NCBI GenBank assembly: GCA_934432595.1
Contig: CAKRYR010000013.1
Location: forward strand, 1 to 63,060
DNA from: an uncultured Lachnospiraceae bacterium
GTDB lineage: Bacteria; Bacillota; Clostridia; Lachnospirales; Lachnospiraceae
Direction: 5' to 3'
Length of the DNA: 63,060 bases
Part shown: in pieces, positions 8,687 through 17,342 of the stretch
Layout: every line of letters begins with the position of its first letter
Numbering within the stretch: position 1 is the stretch's first letter
Translations under genes and position numbers: made by a program
The notes under the pieces: generated by a model
Told to the model about the DNA's origin: nothing
Seen by the model: only the letters and a program-made list of their open reading frames with translations
Database searches by the model: none

Positions 8687-9649
8687 ATGTCATTTTCAAG
8701 AAAAGTTAAAGAAGAGCTATCAAAACAGTTGACGCCATCTAGACATTGTCAGATTGCAGAGTTAGCTGGAATAATTGGAATGTGTGGAAGAATAAAGATT
8801 TCAGAAGATAATAGATATAAGGTATATATTCATACAGAGAATATAATGGTTGCTAGAAAATATTATAATTTAATTAGTTCTTTATTTTACACAGTTATTG
8901 AGGTTAGAGTTAGAAGTAATAGTTTATATAAAAAGGGAACAATTTATACAGTTGTAGTGAATGATTATATTATTGCAAAGAAGATATTACAGGCAGTTAA
9001 GTTATTAGATAATAATAGTGAAATTAATGAAAATTTATCTGTTACACACAATATAGTTATTCAGAATCAATGTTGTAAAAGAGCTTTTTTAAGAGGAGTG
9101 TTTTTGGCAACAGGTTCAATAAGTGATCCTAATAAAGCATATCATTTTGAAATAACAGCTGCAACAGAAGAAAAGGCAAAGCAAATTCAAGATATTATAA
9201 AGGTTTTTAATCTAGATGCAAAAATTGTTCTTAGGAAGAAAAATTATGTAGTTTATATAAAAGAAGGTTCTCAGATTGTAGATATATTAAATGTTATGGA
9301 AGCACCTTTGGCGCTTATGAATTTAGAGAATGTTAGAATTTTAAAAGAAATGCGTAACTCAATTAATAGAAAAGTTAACTGCGAAACAGCTAATATTAAC
9401 AAGACTGTAAATGCAGCAACTAGACAGATTGAGGATATTCTATATATTAAAAAGAAGGTAGGATTTGGTGAACTTAATGAAAGTCTTGAGGAGATTGCAA
9501 GGCTTAGAATAGAGAATCCAGACTTATCATTGGTAGAGTTGGGAGCTTTACTGAGTAAACCGATAGGTAAATCAGGTGTGAATCATAGGTTGAGGAAGTT
9601 AAGTCAGATTGCAAATAATTTAAGGGAACAGATTAAGGAGGAACAATAG
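8687..9649 (+). CDS. whiA: DNA-binding protein WhiA
   Basis: WhiA combines a degenerate LAGLIDADG homing-endonuclease fold at the N-terminus with a C-terminal helix-turn-helix. It influences division, sporulation-type development or chromosome segregation depending on the lineage. The sequence shows the FLRGVFLATGSISDPNKAYHFE block of the first domain and the C-terminal HTH (LSLVELGALL...GKSGVNHRLRKL). The 320-residue length is normal. GGGGG precedes the ATG. It ends one base before the HPr-like gene, so the two are probably translationally coupled. Confidence 0.96.
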   Translation: MSFSRKVKEELSKQLTPSRHCQIAELAGIIGMCGRIKISEDNRYKVYIHTENIMVARKYYNLISSLFYTVIEVRVRSNSLYKKGTIYTVVVNDYIIAKKILQAVKLLDNNSEINENLSVTHNIVIQNQCCKRAFLRGVFLATGSISDPNKAYHFEITAATEEKAKQIQDIIKVFNLDAKIVLRKKNYVVYIKEGSQIVDILNVMEAPLALMNLENVRILKEMRNSINRKVNCETANINKTVNAATRQIEDILYIKKKVGFGELNESLEEIARLRIENPDLSLVELGALLSKPIGKSGVNHRLRKLSQIANNLREQIKEEQ

Positions 9650-9650
9650 T

Positions 9651-9911
9651 ATGCTTACAAAGAAAGTTATAATTAATATTAAAAACGGATTAGAAGCTAG
9701 ACCAGTTGCTCAATTAGTTCAGGTAGCTAGTCAATACGAGAGTAAGATCTATCTTGAATGTGAGGATAAGAAAGTTAATGCTAAGAGCATAATGGGTATG
9801 ATGAGCTTAGGACTAGCAGCAGGTGAAGTTGTATCTGTAACAGCTGAAGGAGTAGATGAGGAAATAGCAATAGAGAGTATAGAGAAGTATTTAAATAGTC
9901 AAACTGTATAA
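9651..9911 (+). CDS. crh: Crh-like HPr protein lacking the phospho-acceptor His
   Basis: This 86-residue HPr fold has GLEARP at residues 13-18, so position 15, the histidine phosphorylated by Enzyme I in true HPr, is glutamate. The regulatory Ser46 is kept in KSIMGMM. In Bacillus, Crh likewise lacks His15 (Gln instead), keeps Ser46, and lies in an operon with yvcJ (rapZ) and whiA. That agreement supports a regulatory, non-transport role: phosphorylation on Ser46 by HprK and then co-repression with CcpA. Glu at this site is my reading of GAA at 9693-9695. It directly follows whiA and precedes dnaE. Confidence 0.88.
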   Translation: MLTKKVIINIKNGLEARPVAQLVQVASQYESKIYLECEDKKVNAKSIMGMMSLGLAAGEVVSVTAEGVDEEIAIESIEKYLNSQTV

Positions 9912-9938
9912 GTGTTTGATTTGGAGGTTAACAAAAAG

Positions 9939-12900
9939 ATGGATTTTACACATTTACATGTGCATACTGAATATAGTTTATTAGATGGCGCTAGTAAAAT
10001 AAGTGAATTAATTTCTAGAGTAAAAGAGTTAGGAATGGACAGTGTGGCTATTACAGACCACGGTGTTATGTATGGAGCAATTGATTTTTATAAAGAGGCT
10101 TTATCGCAAGGGATAAAGCCTATAATTGGTTGTGAAGTATATGTAGCTCCTAATTCAAGATTTGATAGAGAAGCAGATAGTAGTGAGGATAAATATTATC
10201 ACTTAGTGTTATTAGCAGAGAATAATACTGGTTATCAAAATTTAATAAAGATTGTTTCTAAAGGTTTTACAGAAGGTTTTTATTATAAACCTAGAGTTGA
10301 TTATGAAGTATTAGAACAGTATAGTGAGGGAATTATAGCTCTTAGTGCATGTCTAGGTGGAGAGATAGCGTCAAAATTAGCAAGAGGATTGTATGACCAA
10401 GCAAAAGAAACTGCAATTCGTTTGCGAGACATATTTGGAGAAAATAATTTTTTCTTAGAGTTACAAGATCATGGAATACCAAAACAACAAGATGTTAATC
10501 AAGGATTGCTTAGAATGAGCAGTGAATTAGGTATAAAATTAGTTGCTACTAATGATACCCACTATACTTATGCAGAAGATGCAACGGCTCATGATATTTT
10601 GCTTTGCATTCAAACTCAGAGAAAAGTAACAGATGAGAATAGAATGAGATATGAAGGTGGTCAATATTATATAAAATCACCTGAGGAAATGGAACAGTTA
10701 TTTCCATACGCTAAGGAAGCTATAAGTAATACTCATGAAATTGCTAACAGATGTAATGTTGAAATAAAATTTGGTGAGTATAAGTTGCCAAAATTTGATG
10801 TGCCAGAAGGATTCACAGCACAAACTTATTTAGAAAAATTATGTCATGATGGTTTAAAAAAGAGGTATCCGGATAACTATCGTGAGTTAGAAGATAGACT
10901 TAATTATGAAATAAATACAATAAGTACTATGGGGTTTGTTGAGTACTTTTTAATTGTGTGGGATTTTATAAAATATGCAAAGGATAATAATATAATGGTA
11001 GGACCTGGTAGAGGTTCTGCAGCGGGAAGTATAGTTGCTTATTGTTTGGAAATAACAGATATTGATCCAATAAGGTTTAATCTTTTGTTTGAGCGTTTCC
11101 TTAACCCAGAGCGACTTACAATGCCCGATATCGATATAGATTTTTGTTATGAGCGTAGACAAGAAGTTATTGATTATGTAGTTAGAAAATATGGTAAGGA
11201 GCAAGTTGTTCAGATTGTAACCTTTGGAACTATGGCTGCTAAGATGGTTATTAGGGATGTTGGACGAGCATTGGATTTACCATATTCTTTTTGTGATATG
11301 GTAGCTAAAATGATTCCAGCAGAGCTTGGAATGAACATAACTAAGGCTCTAGAAGTCAACAAAGAACTTAAGAGTCTTTATGAATCAGATGTTCAGGCAA
11401 AACAGTTGATTGATATGTCTCTTAGACTTGAAGGTTTGCCACGTCATACTTCTATGCATGCAGCAGGTGTTGTTATAAGTAAGAAGAGTGTGGACGAATA
11501 TGTTCCTTTGGCAAAAGCTTCAGATGGAACCGTTATAGCTCAATATGTTATGACGACTTTAGAAGAATTAGGACTTTTAAAGATGGACTTCTTAGGATTA
11601 AGAACCCTTACTGTTATTCAGAATGCAGAAAAATTAGTAAATGAGAGAGTAAGAAGTAGAGAGTCCACAGTAGAAAAATATTGTAAAGAATTAAAGATGT
11701 CACAAATTGACTATGATGATAAGAATGTATATGATATGATTGGTACTGGTAAGACAGACGGTATATTCCAGTTAGAAAGCGCGGGAATGAAGAACTTTAT
11801 GAAGGAACTAAAACCTTCAAGTATAGAGGATGTTATAGCAGGAATATCGTTATATAGACCAGGTCCAATGGCATTTATTCCAGATTATATAAAGGGCAAA
11901 AATAATCAAGATAGTATAATGTATGAGTGCCCTCAACTTGAACCAATCTTAAAGCCAACTTATGGATGTATTGTATACCAAGAGCAGGTTATGCAGATTG
12001 TTCGGGACTTAGCAGGATACAGTTATGGCCGAAGTGATTTAGTTCGTAGAGCCATGTCAAAAAAGAAAGCTAGCGTAATGGAAAAAGAACGCCAGAACTT
12101 TGTATATGGTAATGAAGAAGAGAATGTTAAAGGTTGTATTAACAATGGAATAAGTGAAGAAATAGCTAATAAGATATATGACGAGATGACGGATTTTGCT
12201 AAGTATGCATTTAATAAATCTCATGCAGCAGCATATGCAACAGTATCTTATCAGACAGCTTATTTAAAATGTTATTATCCAGTTGAGTTTATGGCAGCTT
12301 TGATGACATCTGTAATAGATAATACTTCAAAGGTATCAGAATATATTTTATCATGTAGACAGATGGGAATACAGATATTACCACCAGATGTTAATGAGGG
12401 ACAATGGGATTTCTCAGTATCAGGTGGAAATATACGTTATGGCTTATCAGCAATAAGAGGATTAGGTAAAGAAGTAAGTGATGCTATAACGAGAGAAAGA
12501 CAAGCTAATGGCAAGTATTCATCTTTAAAAGATTTGGCTAAACGTTTATCAGGTAAAGAGATTAATAAGAGAACTATAGAAAGTTTGATTAAAGCGGGTG
12601 CATTGGATAGTCTTGAAGGAAATAGACGACAGAAGATGATGACTTATGTTCAGATTATAGATAGCGTAAATCAAGAGAGAAAGAATGAGTTTACAGGGCA
12701 AATGTCTTTATTTGATTTTGTAAGTGAAGAAGAAAAACAACAATATGAGATAAGCTATCCAGATGTAGAAGAGTATGATAAAAATGAGATGTTAGCATTT
12801 GAAAAAGAGGTACTCGGTATATATGTTAGCGGTCATCCATTAGATGAATATGAAAAAACGTGGAGAAAAAATGTTTCAGCAGTTACCTTAGACTTTGAGG

Positions 12901-13439
12901 TTAATGAGGAAACAGGTAAGGTTAAAGTAGAGGATAATAGTAATAATGTTATTGGAGGTATTATTACAAATAAGGTTGTAAAAACTACAAGAACTAATAG
13001 TATGATGGCATTTGTTACTATTGAAGATTTAGTTGGAACTGTGGAAGTAATTGTATTTCCTAGAGATTATGAAAAGTATAAGGATATAATTATTCCAGAT
13101 AATAAAGTGTTTATTCGAGGAAAGGTTACTGTTGAGGAAGATAAGGCAGCTAAACTTATTTGCCAAGAAATAATACCTTTTGATAAAGTACCACGAAAAC
13201 TATATATTCGTTTTAAAGATATAGCTGAATTTGAAGCTAAACAAGCTGAATTAATGGCTAGCATAGCTAGTTTTGATGGGAATGATAATATAATTATTGT
13301 TTGTACTGAGGAAAATGTTATGAAACAACTAGGCGTTGGTAAAAATGTCAATGCTAGTGAAGAGCTAATTAGTCAATTAAAGCAGAAATTTGGTGAAAAT
13401 AATGTAGCATTAGTTGAAGGCAGTCTAAGCAAAAGGTAG
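9939..13439 (+). CDS. dnaE: DNA polymerase III subunit alpha, DnaE type
   Basis: This is the replicative polymerase subunit that extends primers in Firmicutes alongside PolC. The PHP domain starts at residue 1 (FTHLHVHTEYSLLDG), the catalytic palm aspartates lie in PDIDIDF near residues 395-402, and a helix-hairpin-helix and an OB-fold follow toward the C-terminus. The ATG at 9939 follows GGAGG at 9923-9927 and gives the canonical DnaE N-terminus; an in-frame GTG at 9912 touches the previous stop and is less likely. The length is then 1166 residues. No PolC-type exonuclease insertion is visible. Confidence 0.97.
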   Translation: MDFTHLHVHTEYSLLDGASKISELISRVKELGMDSVAITDHGVMYGAIDFYKEALSQGIKPIIGCEVYVAPNSRFDREADSSEDKYYHLVLLAENNTGYQNLIKIVSKGFTEGFYYKPRVDYEVLEQYSEGIIALSACLGGEIASKLARGLYDQAKETAIRLRDIFGENNFFLELQDHGIPKQQDVNQGLLRMSSELGIKLVATNDTHYTYAEDATAHDILLCIQTQRKVTDENRMRYEGGQYYIKSPEEMEQLFPYAKEAISNTHEIANRCNVEIKFGEYKLPKFDVPEGFTAQTYLEKLCHDGLKKRYPDNYRELEDRLNYEINTISTMGFVEYFLIVWDFIKYAKDNNIMVGPGRGSAAGSIVAYCLEITDIDPIRFNLLFERFLNPERLTMPDIDIDFCYERRQEVIDYVVRKYGKEQVVQIVTFGTMAAKMVIRDVGRALDLPYSFCDMVAKMIPAELGMNITKALEVNKELKSLYESDVQAKQLIDMSLRLEGLPRHTSMHAAGVVISKKSVDEYVPLAKASDGTVIAQYVMTTLEELGLLKMDFLGLRTLTVIQNAEKLVNERVRSRESTVEKYCKELKMSQIDYDDKNVYDMIGTGKTDGIFQLESAGMKNFMKELKPSSIEDVIAGISLYRPGPMAFIPDYIKGKNNQDSIMYECPQLEPILKPTYGCIVYQEQVMQIVRDLAGYSYGRSDLVRRAMSKKKASVMEKERQNFVYGNEEENVKGCINNGISEEIANKIYDEMTDFAKYAFNKSHAAAYATVSYQTAYLKCYYPVEFMAALMTSVIDNTSKVSEYILSCRQMGIQILPPDVNEGQWDFSVSGGNIRYGLSAIRGLGKEVSDAITRERQANGKYSSLKDLAKRLSGKEINKRTIESLIKAGALDSLEGNRRQKMMTYVQIIDSVNQERKNEFTGQMSLFDFVSEEEKQQYEISYPDVEEYDKNEMLAFEKEVLGIYVSGHPLDEYEKTWRKNVSAVTLDFEVNEETGKVKVEDNSNNVIGGIITNKVVKTTRTNSMMAFVTIEDLVGTVEVIVFPRDYEKYKDIIIPDNKVFIRGKVTVEEDKAAKLICQEIIPFDKVPRKLYIRFKDIAEFEAKQAELMASIASFDGNDNIIIVCTEENVMKQLGVGKNVNASEELISQLKQKFGENNVALVEGSLSKR

Positions 13440-13478
13440 TCAATTGGGAAAATATTTGAAAAATATGCAAGAAAATTA

Positions 13479-13507
13479 TTGACAATTATTTACAACAATG
13501 ATAAGAT
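13479..13507 (+). promoter_or_regulatory. Promoter of the cold-shock gene
   Basis: TTGACA at 13479-13484 and TAAGAT at 13502-13507 are separated by 17 bases. The leader to the ATG at 13586 is about 75 bases, fitting the long untranslated leader usual for cold-shock genes. Confidence 0.7.
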
Positions 13508-13585
13508 AGCAGTGTATTATAAAAGTATGATATGTTTGTCATAGTTTTATATACATAGAAATATTTTTCAGTTGGAGGAATTGTA

Positions 13586-13783
13586 ATGAAAGGTACAGTT
13601 AAATGGTTTAATAACCAAAAAGGATTTGGATTTATTTCAGATGAGCAAGGAAATGATGTATTCGTACATTATTCAGGACTTAACATGGAAGGATTCAAGT
13701 CTTTAGAAGACGGACAAGAGGTTGAATTCGAAGTTGTTAACGGAGCAAAAGGACCTCAAGCAACTAATGTAACAAGATTATAA
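13586..13783 (+). CDS. cspA: Cold-shock protein, CspA family
   Basis: This 65-residue single-stranded nucleic-acid binding protein melts RNA structure. RNP1 (KGFGFI, residues 12-17) and RNP2 (VFVHY, about 25-29) are intact, along with the N-terminal GTVKWFN strand. A GGAGG lies 8 bases before the ATG. A strong terminator follows, so it is probably monocistronic. Confidence 0.97.
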   Translation: MKGTVKWFNNQKGFGFISDEQGNDVFVHYSGLNMEGFKSLEDGQEVEFEVVNGAKGPQATNVTRL

Positions 13784-13869
13784 TCAAACGATTCAGTGTG
13801 CCTTTTCTATATATAAATTTTCGTAATTTTAGTAGAGAAAGATTTAGATATTGAATAGCGGTTGATTAA

Positions 13870-13899
13870 GCCATCTCCATATGGAGATGGCTTTTGTTC
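13870..13899 (+). terminator. Terminator after the cold-shock gene
   Basis: A perfect 22-base palindrome at 13870-13891 (arms GCCATCTCCAT and ATGGAGATGGC) is followed by TTTT and a T-rich run. Confidence 0.9.
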
Positions 13900-13932
13900 A
13901 TTTTATTGTTTTTTTTGTCTTTTTGAGTTTTC

Positions 13933-13960
13933 GAGGGCACTACGTGCCCTCTTGTTTTAT
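13933..13960 (+). terminator. Second terminator-like hairpin
   Basis: GAGGGCAC (13933-13940) and GTGCCCTC (13944-13951) pair perfectly around TAC and are followed by TTGTTTTATT. The T-rich DNA on the left could also let it stop transcription from the right. Confidence 0.75.
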
Positions 13961-14206
13961 TGGGGACAATTTTATTAAGTACAGGTTGTAAAAAGACTTT
14001 CGTACATTCTTGGATTAATGATGTTTGATAAGTTGTAAAAGATACGCAAACTCACTCCGCTTGGTTATATGGCAATTATTCGGCTTGTAGCCTCATAATT
14101 ACGAGTATCTAAATTTACATATTTTATGTGCAAACATCATTAATCTAGAATGTGACCGAAAGGTCTTTCAATTACAACCTTTTACTTAATAAGATTATCC
14201 CTAGAA
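13960..14206. repeat. Inverted-repeat element copy 3, 247 bp
   Basis: TTGGGGACAATTTTATTAAG on the left and CTTAATAAGATTATCCCTAG on the right are imperfect inverted copies. Pairing continues inward for over 50 bases to GATTAATGATGTTTG and CAAACATCATTAATC. The centre carries further hairpins, including AATTAT-TC-GGCT-TGT-AGCC-TC-ATAATT at 14074-14100. No open reading frame lies inside, and the element fills most of the gap before the Fic module. Confidence 0.75.
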
Positions 14207-14261
14207 CCCTAAAAGTAAATGTGGTATAATTAAGGCATAAGTCAGATAGATGGAGGTCGTT

Positions 14262-14426
14262 ATGAGTAAGGTGTCAGAAATAACTAAACAAGTGGTAGCC
14301 ACAATGGCAATGGAGGGAATGACACTAAAAAAAGAGGAAATAAATATGTTGAGGCAGTGTGCAGAGGGGAAAAGAAATGCACAAGACATGGTTGAAAAAC
14401 TAGTAAAAAAATACACAGTTAAATAG
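14262..14426 (+). CDS. Small antitoxin of the Fic module (VbhA-like)
   Basis: This 54-residue ORF has GGAGG at 14251-14255 and ends 15 bases before the fic start. It contains TMAMEG at residues 14-19, matching the (S/T)xxxE(G/N) inhibitory motif of class I Fic antitoxins, whose Glu blocks productive ATP binding in the partner's active site. The rest is helical and Lys/Glu-rich (AQDMVEKLVKKY). The location, size and motif together make an antitoxin likely. An upstream TATAAT at 14225-14230 could be the -10 box of the pair. Confidence 0.8.
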   Translation: MSKVSEITKQVVATMAMEGMTLKKEEINMLRQCAEGKRNAQDMVEKLVKKYTVK

Positions 14427-14441
14427 TAAGAGGTAAGGCTT

Positions 14442-15053
14442 ATGGGAAAAAAATTCTATGAATGCGAACAAGATAACAGTTATTGCTATCAAGATTCTTG
14501 TATCTTAAAAAATAAGCTTGGAATAAAAAATGAAGAACAGTTAGAAGAAGCAGAAAGAAATATAACTGCTCTTAGAATATTGCAATTAAAAACTGGTGAA
14601 TTACGAGGAGAACCGAACTTTAAATATTTGTGCAAGATACATAAGCACATATTTGGAGACATATATTCATGGGCAGGAAAAATAAGAACTGTAGATATAT
14701 CTAAAGGAAATATGTTCTGCAATAGTCAGTTTATTTTAGAAAATGCAGAGGACATATTTAATCGCTTGAAGAAAGAAAATTATCTTCAAGATTATAAAGA
14801 TGTTAATAAAATGAGCGAAAGATTAGCTTATTATTTATCTGAGATAAATGCGTTACATCCATTTAGAGAAGGAAATGGAAGAACACAACGAGAATTTATA
14901 ATAGTTCTAGCAAGAAGAGCTGGTTACGTTGTTGATTTTAGTAAGGTAAGTCAAGAAGAAATGATACAAGCAAGTGAAAAAGCATTCTATTGCGATTATA
15001 GGCATATGAATGATATATTTTCAAGAATTACATCTAAACAGGCTGGATGCTAG
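14442..15053 (+). CDS. fic: Fic-domain protein (probable AMP-transferase toxin)
   Basis: Fic enzymes move AMP or a related group from a nucleotide to a target hydroxyl. The complete catalytic motif HPFREGNGRTQR sits at residues 139-150, with the catalytic His139 intact. Upstream elements typical of the fold are visible (FKYLCKIHKHIFGDIYSWAG). No inhibitory helix motif is obvious inside the protein itself, which fits inhibition by the small protein encoded just before it. The length of 203 residues is usual for a free-standing bacterial Fic toxin. The target is unknown. Confidence 0.92.
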   Translation: MGKKFYECEQDNSYCYQDSCILKNKLGIKNEEQLEEAERNITALRILQLKTGELRGEPNFKYLCKIHKHIFGDIYSWAGKIRTVDISKGNMFCNSQFILENAEDIFNRLKKENYLQDYKDVNKMSERLAYYLSEINALHPFREGNGRTQREFIIVLARRAGYVVDFSKVSQEEMIQASEKAFYCDYRHMNDIFSRITSKQAGC

Positions 15054-15175
15054 TGGAATAGTTTATTTTCTAGATGAAATGTTATGTGCTAGTATATTTG
15101 TACTATATGCCACTAGTAAATATGTAACAAAAACCAATATTTTACAATGTTTTACTTTAAAAAAATGTAAAAAAA

Positions 15176-15184
15176 TGGTATAAT
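15176..15184 (+). promoter_or_regulatory. Extended -10 promoter
   Basis: TGGTATAAT at 15176-15184 matches an extended -10 box and has no clear -35. TGTAAA/TTTACA-type words lie just upstream. It is followed by about 115 bases of leader containing a small hairpin (TGTCAA with TTTGACA) before the ATG at 15302. Confidence 0.5.
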
Positions 15185-15301
15185 TATTATTGTCAAGATT
15201 GTAGGGGATTTTGACATGAGGGAGACGAGTTTTGAGACAAGTCAGTAATGATTTAATACTAATTAGTTTTTATTTAAATATGAGGCGAAACGAGGATAAA
15301 T

Positions 15302-16423
15302 ATGAAGGGTGAAATCAAAAAGAAATATCAAGAGTATGTTAATCACATTGATTTCCCAACTATTTTGTATGTGTATGAGTATAATAAGATAATAGCGGTG
15401 AATAGATATGCTATTGATATAGTTGGAGAAAATTGTGAGGATATACGAGATATATTTGATGGAAAAAAGCATAAATTATCTAAAGAATTACTACAAGGTA
15501 GTAGCACGGTTATATTGAATAAAAGAGTGACATTTACAACCAAAGAATTAGGTATAGATAAAGAAATTATTATTGATGCTAATTTAAATGTTATTATGGT
15601 TGATAATGTTCATTATGTGCTAATGCTTTTCGAAGAATCCTCCAAAAAAATATTTACAACTAATATGAGTATTAATGTTCCTAGAGTAAGCTGGAAATTT
15701 GAAGCTTCAGATATTATTTATGTAAATGATTTACTTAGGGCTGAATTAGAATTAGAAGAAAATAGAATTGATAATATATATTTATTAAATAAAGTGTTAG
15801 ATGAGAATAACATAAGTAAAATGGTTGAATTAGAAGAAAGAATAATTGAGACGGGACAATGTCAATTTAACAGTATACAAATGATTTCAAGTACTCATGT
15901 AAGAAGTCAATTTATTAAAGTTAATAGAATGCCAATAGTAAATTCAGGTGGAAATAATATAGGTATAATAAGCGTTCATAATATTATTTTAAGTAAAACT
16001 GACCAAAAAAAATTATATGATGATATACCAAAGAATAATGATAGTGAATATAATGTATATGAGGATATATTAGATAATGTTGAAAGTGATGTCTTTATAT
16101 GTTTAGAAGATGGAAAAGTTGTCTATAATAATAAAAAGTTTAGTGAGGATTATGAATATATTTTAAATTTAGATATAACTCGATTTTTTACACGTTTTAA
16201 TATTGAGAATAGAGACAGCAAATTAAATGTGTATGAGGAAATAGATGATATATTTAAAATTAATAGTTTGAAAAAAAAGGGAAATAGAATAATTGTTTAC
16301 GATGGATTTAATGATAGGGAAATGGTATTAATAATAAAGAAGATTAAATGGAAAGATAATCAAAGAGCATTTTTATTTACATTGAATGAGATAATAAAAG
16401 GTAGTGAAGTACTTTTCAAATAA
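15302..16423 (+). CDS. Hypothetical protein with PAS-like segments
   Basis: The 373-residue protein has no signal peptide or membrane segment. The N-terminus (PTILYVYEYNKIIAVNRYAIDIVG) reads like the start of a PAS sensor domain. Similar patterns appear near residues 130-240 (SWKFEASDIIYVNDLL...) and in the C-terminal third (ESDVFICLEDGKVVYNNKKF), so it may be a tandem PAS protein without an output domain. It is rich in Ile, Asn and Asp. The membrane-protein gene downstream starts 28 bases later, suggesting a two-gene operon. I cannot assign a ligand or partner. Confidence 0.6.
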   Translation: MKGEIKKKYQEYVNHIDFPTILYVYEYNKIIAVNRYAIDIVGENCEDIRDIFDGKKHKLSKELLQGSSTVILNKRVTFTTKELGIDKEIIIDANLNVIMVDNVHYVLMLFEESSKKIFTTNMSINVPRVSWKFEASDIIYVNDLLRAELELEENRIDNIYLLNKVLDENNISKMVELEERIIETGQCQFNSIQMISSTHVRSQFIKVNRMPIVNSGGNNIGIISVHNIILSKTDQKKLYDDIPKNNDSEYNVYEDILDNVESDVFICLEDGKVVYNNKKFSEDYEYILNLDITRFFTRFNIENRDSKLNVYEEIDDIFKINSLKKKGNRIIVYDGFNDREMVLIIKKIKWKDNQRAFLFTLNEIIKGSEVLFK

Positions 16424-16451
16424 GAGGGGATATCTTAGGAGAGTAAAATAA

Positions 16452-16922
16452 ATGAGGGTAAGGTGTGATACTATGGCAAATGTTTTTAAGAATCTAATAC
16501 GTAAAGAATTTGGGGACAAAAATTATTATAAGTATTTTTTCTGCTATCAAAATATGCTTTATAATGATGATTTTGAGATTGATGAAGTAGTAAAAGATGA
16601 AGTGTATGAGGATATTTACGATAATTTAAAACACTTGGATATGAAGACGTTAATTAAAAAACAAAATAGATTGTCAGATGCAATGATGACAGCCTTTAGT
16701 ATAAGTAGTACTTTTTTAATTGTAGTTGCATTTTATATAGCAACACTTTGGATTTTACTTTCACAAGGATTGAATCCTATGGTAGTGAAATTAAGTATTA
16801 TTGTTGTATCAACAGCATTTCTTTACAAGGCTTATGAGTATATAATTAATAAATTCTGTTATGTTGATGCGCATATTGCAATAATTTATAAGACGGTACT
16901 AGAAAGCTTAATTGATAAGTAA
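16452..16922 (+). CDS. Hypothetical membrane protein, two helices
   Basis: The 156-residue protein has a charged N-terminal half and two hydrophobic helices near residues 78-125 (TAFSISSTFLIVVAFYIATL and LSIIVVSTAFLYKAYEYI). I do not recognise the family. The ATG at 16452 has AGGAG about 10 bases upstream; a second in-frame ATG at 16473, preceded by AAGGTG, would give MANVFKNLIRKEF and is a real alternative. It probably shares a transcript with the PAS-like gene. Confidence 0.65.
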   Translation: MRVRCDTMANVFKNLIRKEFGDKNYYKYFFCYQNMLYNDDFEIDEVVKDEVYEDIYDNLKHLDMKTLIKKQNRLSDAMMTAFSISSTFLIVVAFYIATLWILLSQGLNPMVVKLSIIVVSTAFLYKAYEYIINKFCYVDAHIAIIYKTVLESLIDK

Positions 16923-16959
16923 GAGGGTTAAGGCCTTTCGTTCTATATTATTATAAAAG

Positions 16960-17000
16960 AGACATTCCTAGCATTATAGAAGGAATGTCTTCTTTATATT
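16960..17000 (+). terminator. Terminator before rho
   Basis: AGACATTCCT (16960-16969) and AGGAATGTCT (16981-16990) pair perfectly over an 11-base loop and are followed by TCTTTAT. Confidence 0.8.
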
Positions 17001-17130
17001 ATTTAAGGAAATGTCCTTGAAATATTTATAATAAACAAAATACTTTGCTGTGCTCTTAGTATTTAATTATGCATTCTGGGAAAATGACATTAAAATAGTT
17101 ACCTAAAATATGTTAAATAAAAAAATATAC

Positions 17131-17158
17131 TTGAAATTTCTTGAAAAAGAGTTATAAT
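17131..17158 (+). promoter_or_regulatory. Promoter of rho with a long leader
   Basis: TTGAAA at 17131-17136 and TATAAT at 17153-17158 are 16 bases apart. The leader to the rho ATG is about 180 bases. Long leaders ahead of rho serve autoregulation in other bacteria, which I only infer here. Confidence 0.65.
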
Positions 17159-17342
17159 TTAGGTTGTAGTTTTTAAAGAAGTTTTATTCTTAATAGAATT
17201 ATATTAAAGTAAGAATAATTCCTTTAATGATAGCGTATTTTCTATTTTTTAAAATTATATCGTTAGTACCCCATAATTGTAAAATTAGAATAATGAATAA
17301 ATCAAACATTTAGTTTAGATATAGAAGAGGAGATATTATAGT

